NCBI GenBank assembly: GCA_025698895.1
Contig: JAILWO010000001.1
Location: 1,275,001-1,339,000 of the forward strand
Source of the DNA: Rhizobiaceae bacterium
Lineage (GTDB): Bacteria; Pseudomonadota; Alphaproteobacteria; Rhizobiales; Rhizobiaceae
Length of the DNA stretch: 64,000 bases
Direction: 5' to 3'
The translations under genes were made by a program, and so were the position numbers. Positions 8,153 to 17,637 of the stretch are shown here, piece after piece. Below the pieces are notes generated by a model, which was given only the letters and a program-made list of their open reading frames with translations, searched no databases and was not told where the DNA came from. Positions within the stretch are counted from its first letter, which is position 1; the number at the start of each line of letters is the position of its first letter.

Positions 8153-8653
8153 TTATTCGCTTTCTCCGTCGAGCGCGGGCACCGGCACGCCCGCCATCTC
8201 GGCCGCCGTCAGACGGTTCGCGCCGGCCCGCGCGATCCTGAGCATCATGGCCTTGCGCGCCGCGGCCGACATGCGGTGCTCGGGCGCGTCGCGAAGGATT
8301 TCGGCTCCATAGCCGTCAGACAGGATGAAGCCGCATTCGGCCGGAAAGATTTCCCGGGGCACGGTGGGGTGCGAGGCGAAGAACAGCCTGTCGCAATGTA
8401 TCCGGTATTGCGGCCACTTGCGGTCGACACGAAAGTCCTCGATCGAGGACTTGATCTCCACGATCCACAATTCGCCCTTGCGCGTGATCGCCGCCAGATC
8501 CGCCCGTCGCCCGGAGGCCAGCGACAGTTCGGGTATGACGGCCGCGCCGAGTTCCAGAAGCAGGCGCTGCACGCCGCGACGAATGACGAGCGCCCGTTCC
8601 GACTGGCGGCCGTCGGCGAGCGGATTGATGGGAATCGCGGAGACGATGGGCAT
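8153..8653 (-). CDS. mmcB: MmcB family DNA repair protein (PD-(D/E)xK nuclease fold)
   Basis: 166 residues. The core looks like a PD-(D/E)xK nuclease: Asp52 in RRADL, then Glu66-x-Lys68 in IVEIKSS, followed by a conserved DRKWPQYRIHCDRLFFA block. MmcB was named in Caulobacter as a factor for tolerance of mitomycin-type DNA damage and is common in alphaproteobacteria. No LexA-type GAAC-N7-GAAC or GTTC-N7-GTTC repeat is visible in the 230 bases upstream, so SOS control is not supported by the sequence. It is divergent from the L,D-transpeptidase gene. Confidence 0.85.
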   Translation of the reverse strand: MPIVSAIPINPLADGRQSERALVIRRGVQRLLLELGAAVIPELSLASGRRADLAAITRKGELWIVEIKSSIEDFRVDRKWPQYRIHCDRLFFASHPTVPREIFPAECGFILSDGYGAEILRDAPEHRMSAAARKAMMLRIARAGANRLTAAEMAGVPVPALDGESE

Positions 8654-8886
8654 GGCCGATCATTGCACGAGGCGGGCGTCGTTTGAACCGGCTCGACCGG
8701 CATCGGCCGCCCATACGGAATGTTGCCCAATTGCCATAGAATGTGAACTTTGCGCCAGGGGGTGTGGCACGGGGGCGCTTTGAGCTTGGCAGGCCGGAAC
8801 GGACGAATGTAACCTTTTTGACAGAAGCGGGGCACGAATCGTGAGCATCCCGTTTCCAGTTCATTCACTCGACCCAGGCCCGCTTC

Positions 8887-9507
8887 ATGATTTCCGGCAG
8901 ATTTTTCACGTCCCTTCTGATCGTCTCCTGCCTGGCGCTGGCCGGTTGCATGGGCGACGGCACCGTCAGCATCTTCTCCTCGACCTATGGCGCGAAGCGC
9001 GATGCCGGCTATCAGTTGCCGTCGATCCCGATCCACAAGGTTCCTCGCAAATATCATCGCCAGATCGTCCGCTACGAGACGAGCGAAGAGCCCGGGACCA
9101 TCATCGTCGAGACCGGCGAGAAGCATCTCTACTTCGTCATGAAGGACGGCAAGGCGATGCGCTACGGCATCGGCGTCGGCCGGGAGGGTTTCGAGTGGAA
9201 GGGCACGGCCCGGGTCGCCATGAAGCGCGAATGGCCGGTCTGGACTCCGCCGCCGGCGATGATCCGGCGCGAGCCGCAACTGGCCAAATGGCGCGGCGGC
9301 ATGCCCGGCGGCCCGACCAACGCACTCGGCGCGCGCGCCCTCTATCTGTTCAACCGCAATGGCGACACGGGATACCGCCTGCACGGCACGCCGGAGTGGA
9401 ACTCCATCGGTCAGGCGATGTCGTCGGGCTGCATCCGGTTGATGAACCAGGACGTCATAGATCTCTACAACCGCACCGAAATCGGCGCCAAGGTGATCGT
9501 CCGATAG
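8887..9507 (+). CDS. L,D-transpeptidase, YkuD domain lipoprotein
   Basis: 206 residues. A lipoprotein signal peptide ends in the lipobox L18-A-G-C21. The YkuD catalytic domain follows, with His166 (HGTPEW) and the nucleophile Cys182 in SSGCIRL. These enzymes make 3-3 cross-links in peptidoglycan or attach proteins to it, acting in the periplasm. The middle region, with LYFVMKDG and the IGVGREGF-type turn, is typical of the large rhizobial L,D-transpeptidase family. A TTGACA at 8818-8823 may be a -35 element, but no convincing -10 follows it. A bidirectional terminator lies 41 bases after the stop. Confidence 0.9.
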   Translation: MISGRFFTSLLIVSCLALAGCMGDGTVSIFSSTYGAKRDAGYQLPSIPIHKVPRKYHRQIVRYETSEEPGTIIVETGEKHLYFVMKDGKAMRYGIGVGREGFEWKGTARVAMKREWPVWTPPPAMIRREPQLAKWRGGMPGGPTNALGARALYLFNRNGDTGYRLHGTPEWNSIGQAMSSGCIRLMNQDVIDLYNRTEIGAKVIVR

Positions 9508-9547
9508 GCTTTTACAGGCGAACCGTCCGGGCAACACGACGCAAGCC

Positions 9548-9579
9548 AAAAAAAACCGGGCCTCGCGCCCGGTTTTTTT
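9548..9579. terminator. Bidirectional Rho-independent terminator
   Basis: A run of eight A, stem CCGGGC (9556-9561), loop CTCGC, stem GCCCGG (9567-9572), then seven T. It sits between the convergent L,D-transpeptidase and Nfu genes and can end transcripts from both strands. Confidence 0.93.
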
Positions 9580-9600
9580 GATCGTCGCGGCAGCGCGGCG

Positions 9601-10179
9601 TCAGCCTACCTGCTCGACCTGCTGCACCTCGGGAATGAAGTGCCTCAGCAGATTCTGGATGCCATGCTTGAGCGTGGCTGTGGAGGAGGGGCATCCGGCG
9701 CATGCGCCCTTCATGTTCAGGAACACCACGCCGTTCTCGTATCCACGGAATGTGATGTCGCCGCCGTCCTGCGCCACGGCGGGGCGTACCCGGGTGTCGA
9801 GCAGCTCCTTGATGGTGACGACGATCTCCTCATCCGCCGCATCGTAGAACTCGCCTTCCGCGTCGCGCGCGGCCTCGGATTCCATCCCGCCGGCCGCCAT
9901 GACCGGTTGACCGGTCATGAAATGCTCCATGATGGCGCCGAGAATGGCCGGCTTGAGGTGCTGCCAGTCTGGCTCTTCCGCCTTCGTCACCGTGACGAAA
10001 TCATAGCCGAAGAAGACGCCCGTGACCCCCGGCACCGCAAACAGCCGCCCCGCCAGCGGCGATTCGCCGGACGCGGCTTCGGCGCTGCGGAAATCGGCGG
10101 TTCCCTCCTCCAGCACCACGCGTCCGGGCAGGAACTTGAGCGTGGCGGGATTGGGGGTCGTTTCGGTCTGGATGAACAT
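9601..10179 (-). CDS. NifU/Nfu family Fe-S cluster scaffold or carrier
   Basis: 192 residues from ATG 10177-10179 with GGGAGAG upstream; the frame extends further 5' but only the shorter form starts with the conserved FIQTETTPNP. Residues 1-95 are the Nfu N-terminal domain. The C-terminal NifU domain (about 118-192) carries the cluster-binding CxxC, Cys160 and Cys163, in GACAGCPSS, and the QDGGDI motif. Nfu proteins receive Fe-S clusters from Isc or Suf and deliver them to client enzymes in the cytoplasm. An Irr-like palindrome 42 bases upstream of the start suggests iron control. It is the last gene of the minus-strand run trpS, usp, nfu. Confidence 0.92.
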   Translation of the reverse strand: MFIQTETTPNPATLKFLPGRVVLEEGTADFRSAEAASGESPLAGRLFAVPGVTGVFFGYDFVTVTKAEEPDWQHLKPAILGAIMEHFMTGQPVMAAGGMESEAARDAEGEFYDAADEEIVVTIKELLDTRVRPAVAQDGGDITFRGYENGVVFLNMKGACAGCPSSTATLKHGIQNLLRHFIPEVQQVEQVG

Positions 10180-10220
10180 GGACGCTCTCCCGCGCGTGAT
10201 GCCCGCGCTTTCGATCTCAC

Positions 10221-10237
10221 TTTGGAATAATTCTAAA
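10221..10237 (-). promoter_or_regulatory. Candidate Irr box (iron control element)
   Basis: On the minus strand the 17 bases read TTTAGAA-TTA-TTCCAAA. The published rhizobial ICE consensus for the haem-responsive regulator Irr is TTTAGAA-N3-TTCTAAA, so 13 of 14 specified positions match. It lies upstream of the Nfu gene, in a locally AT-rich spot. Confidence 0.6.
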
Positions 10238-10287
10238 ATAGTCCTCGCGCGGCCCGATGGCAAGGTCGGCAGGCATGTGGTTTGCGG

Positions 10288-10779
10288 TCAGGCCAGGCTT
10301 TCCAGGTCCTCGTCCGAGAGGGAATGGGGAACGACCGTGACCGGAATCGCGAATCCGCCCCCCTTGCCCGCGACGGACGAAACAAGCGGTCCAGGACCTT
10401 CCTTGGCGCTGCTGGCCGCCAGCACGAGGATCGCGATGTCCTGATCCTCCTCGATCAGCCTGTGGATCTCCTCCGATGGCTTGCCTTCCCGGACCACCAG
10501 CTCCGGTTCGATGCCGAGATCGGTCCTGATTCGCGTGGCGTGCGTGTTCAGCGTCGACTTCGCGGCTTCGGTGGCCTCGGCGCGCATGATGTCCTCGACG
10601 CCGAGCCATTGCTGGAAATCGCCGGGATCGATCACGTAGAGCAGGACCAGGACGCCGCCGGTCGTGTTGGCGCGGCGGGATGCATAGGCGACCGCCCTTT
10701 CGCATTCCGGCGATTCGTCGATGATCGCCAGGAATTTACGGCGGTGGCCAGCTTCCCGGCTCAGGCGCTTCGAAACCAT
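10288..10779 (-). CDS. Universal stress protein (UspA fold)
   Basis: 163 residues. Begins with a basic leader, then the UspA fold: FLAIIDESPECERAV near the start, a central helix pair, and VLAASS near the end of the domain. The ATP-binding G-x2-G-x9-G-S/T motif seen in nucleotide-binding Usp proteins is not cleanly present, so it may belong to the non-binding class. The role is general stress resistance; the partner is unknown. It sits between trpS and the Nfu gene on the same strand. A strong GC-rich hairpin separates it from trpS. Confidence 0.87.
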   Translation of the reverse strand: MVSKRLSREAGHRRKFLAIIDESPECERAVAYASRRANTTGGVLVLLYVIDPGDFQQWLGVEDIMRAEATEAAKSTLNTHATRIRTDLGIEPELVVREGKPSEEIHRLIEEDQDIAILVLAASSAKEGPGPLVSSVAGKGGGFAIPVTVVPHSLSDEDLESLA

Positions 10780-10823
10780 GCCATACCCTCGTTGACGGCG
10801 CGCAATCTGACATTGCGGCCCTC

Positions 10824-10846
10824 CGGCGGCAAGCTGCTTGCCGCCG
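10824..10846 (-). terminator. Strong hairpin between trpS and usp
   Basis: A perfect 10-bp inverted repeat, CGGCGGCAAG with its complement, closes a 3-base loop. No T-run follows on the minus strand, so it may be an attenuating or RNA-stabilising stem at the trpS 3' end rather than a classical terminator. Confidence 0.45.
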
Positions 10847-10863
10847 ACGCCGCGTCAGCGGCT

Positions 10864-11931
10864 TCAGTCTCCGATCAACCCGATGATCCTGCGTACTGAT
10901 TTCATTGTCGTCTCGGCAATCGCGCCCGCCCGTTCCCCGCCGTCCTTGAGCACGGTGTCCACATAGCGGCGGTCGGCCATGATGCGCCGCATTTCGCTGG
11001 CGACGGGGCCGAGCTTTTCGACCGCCAGATCGGCAAGCGCCGGCTTGAAGGTCGAGAACTGGGCTCCCGCGAATTCGCTGAGCACGGATTCACGGCTGGT
11101 TTCGGCAAGGGCCGCGTAGATGCCGACAAGGTTCTCGGCCTCGGGCCGCAAGGCCAGTCCTTCCACCTCGCCTGGCAACGGTTCGGGATCGGTCTTGGCC
11201 TTGCGAATTTTCTTCGAGATCGCGTCGGCGTCGTCGGTGAGGTTGATCCGCGAGAGGTCCGACGGATCGGACTTCGACATCTTCTTGGTGCCGTCGCGCA
11301 GGCTCATCACGCGCGTCGCCGGCCCCTCGATCAGCGGCTCGGTGAGCGGGAAGAAGCCGTCGACCGTCTCTTCGCCCATCTCCATCTCGACGCCGAGACC
11401 AAGATCCCGGATCCGTTTCGAGAAGTCGTTGTTGAACTTGGCCGCGATATCGCGCGTCAGCTCAAGATGCTGCTTCTGGTCATCGCCCACCGGCACATGG
11501 GTCGCGCGATAAAGCAGGATGTCGGCCGCCATCAGGCTCGGATAGGCAAGCAGCCCTAGCGACGCGTTCTCGCGATCCTTGCCGGCCTTGTCCTTGAATT
11601 GCGTCATGCGGTTCATCCAGCCGATCCGCGCCACGCAGTTGAATATCCAGGCCAGTTCGGCATGCAGCGGAACCCGGCTCTGGTTGAACACGATATGGGC
11701 CTTCGGGTTGATGCCGGCGGCAAGGAAGGCGGCTGTGATCTGGCGCGTCTGGTCGGCGAGGTCGTCATGCACCAGCGTGGCGGTCAGCGAATGCAGGTCA
11801 ACGACGCAATAGATGCAGTCATGGCTCTCCTGCAGCGCCACGAATTTGCGGATCGCGCCGAGATAGTTGCCCAGATGAAGATTGCCCGTCGGCTGGACGC
11901 CGGAAAAGACGAGCGGCTTGAAGGGTGACAT
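10864..11931 (-). CDS. trpS: Tryptophan--tRNA ligase
   Basis: 355 residues from ATG 11929-11931; the open frame upstream has no family similarity. A class I aminoacyl-tRNA synthetase that charges tRNA-Trp. The HIGH-type motif appears as GNLHLG at 16-21 after SGVQPTG, and KMSKS lies near residue 215 in [10 protein letters not shown]. The length matches alphaproteobacterial TrpS. It belongs to the glnD-murJ-trpS block, but an EamA gene on the plus strand separates it from murJ here. Confidence 0.97.
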   Translation of the reverse strand: MSPFKPLVFSGVQPTGNLHLGNYLGAIRKFVALQESHDCIYCVVDLHSLTATLVHDDLADQTRQITAAFLAAGINPKAHIVFNQSRVPLHAELAWIFNCVARIGWMNRMTQFKDKAGKDRENASLGLLAYPSLMAADILLYRATHVPVGDDQKQHLELTRDIAAKFNNDFSKRIRDLGLGVEMEMGEETVDGFFPLTEPLIEGPATRVMSLRDGTKKMSKSDPSDLSRINLTDDADAISKKIRKAKTDPEPLPGEVEGLALRPEAENLVGIYAALAETSRESVLSEFAGAQFSTFKPALADLAVEKLGPVASEMRRIMADRRYVDTVLKDGGERAGAIAETTMKSVRRIIGLIGD

Positions 11932-12084
11932 GAACGTGTTCCGTGGCTGGTGGAGGGCCTCGAACGGCCGCGCGCGCGAAGGCGCGGAGCTTATGGACGA
12001 GCCCTCGCGCCGAATCAAGTAGCCCGGCGGCGGGCGACGATGCGCTCCATTCGAACCGAATAGCGTCGCCATCGTTACGAGGTC

Positions 12085-13071
12085 ATGGGCAGATCCGGTG
12101 AACGCCAGGACGTCGCGACGAGGAACGGAAGAAGGTCGGGCATCGTCTATGTCCAGCTGGCGCTTGGCATGATCGTCTTCGGCTCGGCGACGCCGGTCTC
12201 CAAGCTCGTGACCGAGGCGATGCCGGTCTTTGTCGGCTCGACATTCCGCGTGTTTCTGGGCGCGCTGGTGCTGGCGCCGTTTGCGTGGTCGGCGAGAGAA
12301 GCGGTCACCAGGTTTGAACGTCGGGACTGGCTGCTGGTCTGCCTGATCGCTCTGGTCGGCATGTTCGGCTTCACCGTCGCCATGCTTTATGGAATGCGCA
12401 TGATCACCGGTGTTGCCGGATCCATCGTGATGGCCTCCACGCCAGCGGTCACGGCGGCGGGCGCGATGCTCATCTTCGGCGAGAGCGCGAACTGGCGCAA
12501 GCTGACCGCGATCGCACTCGCGGTTGCCGGCATCGTCCTTCTCCACGCCGGTGGCTCGTCTGCCGGAGGGTCTGGCACAATGGCGTCTTCCGGCGGTGGC
12601 GGCGGCCTCGTTTCGGCGACGATGCTCGGCCTTTTGCTGGTTTTCGTGGCCGTCTGCTGCGAGGCGACCTATACCCTGCTCGGCCGGAAGATGAGCCGCG
12701 ATTTCGATCCGCGCCTGATCGCCTTCGCGGCCGCGGCGATCTCACTGCCGCTTTTCGTGCCCTTTGCGGCCTGGCAATGGCAGGACTTTCAGCCGTCGCA
12801 GGTCGGCGCCAGCGGCTGGATGGCGACCGTATGGTACGGAGCCGGCACGCTCGCTCTCGGCAGCCTGCTCTGGTATTCGGGAATCGCCAGGACGCAGGGT
12901 TCCATCGCGGCCGGTTTCATGGCGCTCATGCCGGTCTCGGCTTTGGTGCTGTCTTATGTGCTGCTGGGCGAAGCGTTCCGCCCAATCCACCTGGCAGGCT
13001 TCGCCACCGTCTTTATCGGTGTTCTCATCATGTCGTGGGAACACGCCCGGGCCGCGGCTGGCCGTTCCTGA
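12085..13071 (+). CDS. EamA/DMT superfamily transporter
   Basis: 328 residues with about ten predicted membrane helices in two EamA halves. The first begins [14 protein letters not shown], and the second ends with [19 protein letters not shown] and a final helix before [11 protein letters not shown]. Between the halves is a Ser/Gly-rich loop (about 150-170). DMT proteins export amino acids or other metabolites; the substrate cannot be read from sequence. It lies on the opposite strand between trpS and murJ, two genes that are normally adjacent in this lineage. GAGG lies very close to the chosen ATG, so the start is moderately certain. Confidence 0.85.
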   Translation: MGRSGERQDVATRNGRRSGIVYVQLALGMIVFGSATPVSKLVTEAMPVFVGSTFRVFLGALVLAPFAWSAREAVTRFERRDWLLVCLIALVGMFGFTVAMLYGMRMITGVAGSIVMASTPAVTAAGAMLIFGESANWRKLTAIALAVAGIVLLHAGGSSAGGSGTMASSGGGGGLVSATMLGLLLVFVAVCCEATYTLLGRKMSRDFDPRLIAFAAAAISLPLFVPFAAWQWQDFQPSQVGASGWMATVWYGAGTLALGSLLWYSGIARTQGSIAAGFMALMPVSALVLSYVLLGEAFRPIHLAGFATVFIGVLIMSWEHARAAAGRS

Positions 13072-13104
13072 GGTCTGAGGTTCCTGGTACCGGGAAAGAC
13101 CCGG

Positions 13105-14664
13105 CTACCCCCTGCGGCGGCGCAGCAGACGGCGCAGCTCGCTCCGATCCACTCCACCGGTCGCCACCACTATCGCGAAATAGAGTCCCGCTGCGACCGC
13201 CACCACGCCCAGCGTGGCGAGCAGCCGTTGCGACAGCGTCCCCGCGAACCAGTTCGCGAGCGCCAGGTTGAGGAACCAGACGGCAAGGCCCATTGCCGTG
13301 CTTGCGATCATGATCAGCGCCACTCGCCGCAAGGTCACGCCGGAGGGCCGGAAGTCGCCGTTCCGCCATTGTGTCGCGGCGAGCAGGACGAAATTCAACC
13401 AGCCCGACAGCGACGTGGCAAGCGCGATGCCGACATGGCCGTATATCGGGAACAGCGCAAGGCTGCCGACGACGTTGGCCGCGACCGCGGCGAAGGAGTA
13501 CCACATCGGCGTCTTCATGTCCTCGCGCGCGAAGAAGGCGGGCTGGAACACCTTGATCAGAACGAAGGCGGGCAGGCCGGCCGCGAAGGCCGCAAGAGCT
13601 GCGGCGGCCATCGCCGTGGTCTCGGACGTGAAGGCGCCGCGCTCATAGAGCAGCGCCACGATTGGCCCTGGCATGACCATCAGGCCAATGGCGGCCGGCA
13701 AGGTCAGGCCAAGCGCGAATTCCAGCGAGCGGTTCTGGAGATGCTGAGCGTCGGCATGGTCGCCGGCCTTCAGCGCGCGCGCCAGTTCGGGCAGAAGCAC
13801 CACGCCGATCGCGATGCCGATGACGCCGAGCGGAAGCTGATTGATGCGGTCGGCATAGTTGAGCAGCGCGATGGCACCGTCCTGAGCAGAGGCGATGATC
13901 TGCCCGACCAGAAGGTTGATCTGAACCACGCCGCCGGTAAGGAGGGCCGGACCCATCAGAACCAGAAGCCGCTTCACCGCCGGCGTCAGACGCGGCCGGC
14001 GCGCGCGCATCGCGAAGCCCTCACGCATGGTTGCCCAGGCGAGCAGGCCGAGCTGCGCGAAGCCGGAGACCAGAACGCCGACGGCGAGCCAGTAACCCAC
14101 GGTTGACTGGTCGGAGCCGGCGGTAAGGGCGGCCACCAGGACGGCGATCAGGATGATGTTGAGCAGCACAGGCACGAGCGCGGCCAGGAAATAGCGGCGC
14201 ATCGAGTTGAGGATGCCCGACAGCATGGCCACGAGCGACATGCAGAACAGATAAGGGAACATGATGCGGGTGAGGTCGACCGTTAGGTCGAACTTGCCCG
14301 GCGTATCGACGAAGGCCGGCGCGATCACGGTTGCCACGAGCGCCGGCATGAACAGGATCGCGGCGATCGACAGCACGACCAGCGACACGACCAGCACCGC
14401 CAGCACCTCCTCGCCGAAGCGCCTCGCCGCCGCCTCGCCGCCGCCCTCGAGCTCCTTGGCGAAGAGCGGGATGAAGGCGGTGTTGAAGGCGCCTTCCGCG
14501 AACAGGCGCCGAAACAGGTTGGGGAACCGGAAGGCGGCATAGAAGGCGTCGGCCACGGGACCCGCGCCCAGGGCCGCGCCGATCAGCGCCTCGCGCAGGA
14601 AACCCAGCACGCGGCTCGCCATCGTGCCGGACGCGACGCTGGCGAACTTCCTGACAAGGCTCAT
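13105..14664 (-). CDS. murJ: Lipid II flippase MurJ (MviN)
   Basis: 519 residues from ATG 14662-14664, just after the glnD stop (22 bases). A MATE-like protein with about 14 membrane helices. The N-terminus has the family block MSLVRKFASVASGTM and a PNLFRRLFAEGAFN motif near residue 50, both diagnostic of MurJ. It flips lipid-linked peptidoglycan precursor across the inner membrane. Co-oriented with glnD and probably in one transcript with it, as in most Rhizobiales. Confidence 0.96.
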   Translation of the reverse strand: MSLVRKFASVASGTMASRVLGFLREALIGAALGAGPVADAFYAAFRFPNLFRRLFAEGAFNTAFIPLFAKELEGGGEAAARRFGEEVLAVLVVSLVVLSIAAILFMPALVATVIAPAFVDTPGKFDLTVDLTRIMFPYLFCMSLVAMLSGILNSMRRYFLAALVPVLLNIILIAVLVAALTAGSDQSTVGYWLAVGVLVSGFAQLGLLAWATMREGFAMRARRPRLTPAVKRLLVLMGPALLTGGVVQINLLVGQIIASAQDGAIALLNYADRINQLPLGVIGIAIGVVLLPELARALKAGDHADAQHLQNRSLEFALGLTLPAAIGLMVMPGPIVALLYERGAFTSETTAMAAAALAAFAAGLPAFVLIKVFQPAFFAREDMKTPMWYSFAAVAANVVGSLALFPIYGHVGIALATSLSGWLNFVLLAATQWRNGDFRPSGVTLRRVALIMIASTAMGLAVWFLNLALANWFAGTLSQRLLATLGVVAVAAGLYFAIVVATGGVDRSELRRLLRRRRG

Positions 14665-14686
14665 GAGGATCGTGCTCCGGCGGCGC

Positions 14687-17488
14687 CTATTCCGCGGCCG
14701 CGCGGCCGGTTGCCGCCTGCCTTGGCTGAGATCGGTCGTCGAGAATGCCGATGAGGCGTTCACGGATGTTCTTCTGCCGCGTTGCGCTCTCGATCTTCTG
14801 GCCGGTCAGGTCGGTCACGTAGAAGGTGTCGATCACCTTCTCGCCGAACGTTGTGATATGCGCCGAGGCGATATCCAAAGACAGGTCAGACAGCGCTCCC
14901 GTAATCTGCGACAGCAGGCCCGGCCGATCGAGCCCCGAGACTTCGATCACCGAGAAACGGTTCGACAGCGTGTTGCGAACCTCTGCGCGCGGCTCGATCC
15001 TGAACGTCTTGGCGCCCTTGCGCGGCTTTGCCCGTTTCTCGATCATTTCCGGCAGCCAGGTCTTGCCCGACAACACGTCCTCGATCAGCTTGCCGACCCG
15101 CTCGCCGCGCCGCAATTCGTCCTCGTCGCGGTCGAACTCCCGTCCGATCAGGATGGTGTCGAGCGCCCTGCCGTCGGCGGTGGTGAAGATCTGGGCATCC
15201 ACGATGTTGCCGCCCGCACCCGCGCAGGCGCCCGCGATCACCGACAGGAGCCGCGGATGATCGGGCGCCAGAACGGTGATCTCGGTCACGCCCTCGAAGG
15301 CATGTGTCTTGACCATCGTGGCCAGCCGCTTGCCGCTTTCGTCCGCCCGCCGCACGAATTCGGCGTGGCGAAGCTGGTCCGCGAGGTCGACCGTCAGCAG
15401 ATAATTCTCGTAGTGAAGCGCGGCATAGGCCTTGCGCTCTTTCTCCCGCCAGTCGCGAAGCGCGCCGGCGAGCTCTTCGCGCGCCGCCTCGGCGCGCTGG
15501 GCGCGAGGCACTTCGGAGAAACCACCGGTCAGCAGCAGTTCGGTCTCGAAATAGAGCGTTCTGAGCAACTGCCCCTTCCAGCCGTTCCATACGCCGGGGC
15601 CAACCCCGCGAATGTCGCACACGGTCAGCACCAGCAGCAGCTTGAGCCGTTCGACGGACTGGACGACCGCCGCAAAGTCCTCGATCGTCTTGCGGTCGTT
15701 CAGGTCGCGGGTCTGCGCGACCATCGACATGGTCAGATGCTCCTGAACCAGCCAGCCGGCGAGCTCGGTGTCATCGGCGCCGAGCCCTACATAGGGTCCG
15801 ATGCGGCGCGCGATGCGTGCGCCGGCGACCGAATGGTCTTCTGGCCGGCCCTTGGCGACATCGTGCAGCAGCACCGCGAAATAAAGCGCCTCGCGCCGGT
15901 GCGCCAGCGAGGGCATGATTTCGTGCGACAAGGGGTGAAGTTTCTCGCCACCGCCATGTTCGATCTCGGACAGAACGCCGATGCAGCGCAGCAGGTGCTC
16001 GTCGACGGTGTAGTGATGATACATGTTGAACTGCATCATCGCGACGACCTTGCCGAATTCGGGTATCAGCTTGCCGAGCACGCCGGCCTCGTTCATTCGG
16101 CGCAGGTTGAGCTCCGGGTTCCTGCTCGACGTCAATATGTCCATGAACAGGCGGTTGGCTTCCTCGTCGCGCCTGAGCTTCCGGTCGATGAGCTTGAGGG
16201 ACCGCGTCACGAGCTTCAGCGCGTCGGGGTGGTATTCGAGCCCGTGCCGGTCGGCCAGCCAGAACAGCCTGAGAAGGTTGACCGGATCGCGCTCGAAGAC
16301 ATTCTCGTCAACGATCGAGATGCGGTGGTTGTCGACGATGAAGTCGCTCGTTCCCGGAAGCTTCTTGCGTCGGCGCGAAAAGGAAAGGAACAGCCGGTTG
16401 AAGCCCGGCGCGTCTTTCGCCTGTTCCTCCTCCAGCGCCGAACAGAAGATGCGGGTTAAATCTCCGACATCCTTGGCGACCAGGAAATAGTGCTTCATGA
16501 AGCGCTCGACCGCCGCCAGGCCCGGATGGCTGGTATATCCCAGCCGGTCCGCGATCTCGCGCTGGATGTCGAAATGCAGCCGCTCCTCGGCCTTGCCGGT
16601 CAGGAAATGCATGTGGCAGCGCACCGCCCACAGGAAGTCTTCCGCCTTGCGGAACTTCAGATACTCCGTGCGGGTGAAGACGCCCTTGCCGACCAGTTCC
16701 TCGCCATCGCGCACGCGATAATAGTATTTGGCGATCCAGAACAGCGTGTGCAGGTCGCGCAGCCCGCCCTTGCCGTCCTTGACGTTCGGCTCGACGAGAT
16801 AGCGGCTTTCGCCGCCCTTGCGGTGGCGCTCGTCGCGTTCGGCGAGCTTCGCATGGATGTAGTCAGCGCCCGTGTCGGATACGACTTCCCTGTCGAAACG
16901 TTCTATCAGCTCGTCGAAGAGCGCCTCGTCGCCCCACAGATAGCGCGCCTCCAGAACCGCCGTCCGGATCGTGGTATCGCTGCGCGACAGGCGGATGCAG
17001 TCGTTGATGTTGCGGGTGGCATGACCCACCTTCAGACCGAGGTCCCACAGCACGTAGAGGATGTATTCGACGATCTGCTCGCCCCAGGGCGTCTGCTTGT
17101 AGGGCAGCAGGAACAGGAGATCGAGGTCCGAGCCGGGCGCCAGCGTGCCGCGTCCGTAACCGCCCACTGCGATGATCGCCATGCGCTCGGCGGCCGAGCG
17201 GTTGCGCGAGCGATAGATATGGGTGACCGCGAAGTCGTGGATGGACCGGATCACCTCGTCCATCAGATGCGACAGCCGCTCCGCGCACGCGGTTCCGCCG
17301 CCGTCCTGCGCCAGCATCTCCTCGGCCTTGGCGCGCCCTTCGGCGATCGTCTCACGCAGGCGATCGAGCAAGGCCGTGCGCGTGGCGGCGGCCGAACCGT
17401 CGCCGCCAGGCGCAACGAGCGCGGTGAGATCGCGGTGAAGCGTCTCGCCATCGACGATCTCGGACAATCTCAAGGGAATTCTTGCCAT
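14687..17488 (-). CDS. glnD: [Protein-PII] uridylyltransferase GlnD
   Basis: 933 residues, the full family length. Nucleotidyltransferase domain with GGYGRG at 109-114 and the catalytic Asp pair at 121 and 123 (SDLDLL). A central HD domain near residue 539 ([14 protein letters not shown]) removes uridylyl groups. Two C-terminal ACT domains (about 735-810 and 845-920) sense glutamine. GlnD sets the modification state of PII proteins and so controls nitrogen assimilation, including NtrB/NtrC and, indirectly, sigma-54 promoters; rpoN is also in this window. Followed by murJ after 22 bases. Confidence 0.97.
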   Translation of the reverse strand: MARIPLRLSEIVDGETLHRDLTALVAPGGDGSAAATRTALLDRLRETIAEGRAKAEEMLAQDGGGTACAERLSHLMDEVIRSIHDFAVTHIYRSRNRSAAERMAIIAVGGYGRGTLAPGSDLDLLFLLPYKQTPWGEQIVEYILYVLWDLGLKVGHATRNINDCIRLSRSDTTIRTAVLEARYLWGDEALFDELIERFDREVVSDTGADYIHAKLAERDERHRKGGESRYLVEPNVKDGKGGLRDLHTLFWIAKYYYRVRDGEELVGKGVFTRTEYLKFRKAEDFLWAVRCHMHFLTGKAEERLHFDIQREIADRLGYTSHPGLAAVERFMKHYFLVAKDVGDLTRIFCSALEEEQAKDAPGFNRLFLSFSRRRKKLPGTSDFIVDNHRISIVDENVFERDPVNLLRLFWLADRHGLEYHPDALKLVTRSLKLIDRKLRRDEEANRLFMDILTSSRNPELNLRRMNEAGVLGKLIPEFGKVVAMMQFNMYHHYTVDEHLLRCIGVLSEIEHGGGEKLHPLSHEIMPSLAHRREALYFAVLLHDVAKGRPEDHSVAGARIARRIGPYVGLGADDTELAGWLVQEHLTMSMVAQTRDLNDRKTIEDFAAVVQSVERLKLLLVLTVCDIRGVGPGVWNGWKGQLLRTLYFETELLLTGGFSEVPRAQRAEAAREELAGALRDWREKERKAYAALHYENYLLTVDLADQLRHAEFVRRADESGKRLATMVKTHAFEGVTEITVLAPDHPRLLSVIAGACAGAGGNIVDAQIFTTADGRALDTILIGREFDRDEDELRRGERVGKLIEDVLSGKTWLPEMIEKRAKPRKGAKTFRIEPRAEVRNTLSNRFSVIEVSGLDRPGLLSQITGALSDLSLDIASAHITTFGEKVIDTFYVTDLTGQKIESATRQKNIRERLIGILDDRSQPRQAATGRAAAE

Positions 17489-17637
17489 GGGTCCCGTCCG
17501 GGTACGGGGCGGCTCTATAGCGTGTTTCCCCGCACAATCCTATGCCCGCCGCCGGGCCGCGATGTACAGCCGGGACGACCGTCACGGCGCCCCGATCAGA
17601 TCGCGGAAAGGCCGCATACCGGCCCGGAACCGCGATG

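Noticed and set aside
8818-8846. TTGACA before the L,D-transpeptidase gene as a full promoter
   Set aside because: The -35 is perfect, but no -10-like hexamer is found 15-19 bases downstream.
8654-8886. LexA box controlling mmcB
   Set aside because: Neither GAAC-N7-GAAC nor GTTC-N7-GTTC occurs in the divergent gap; one GAAC is present but its partner is not.
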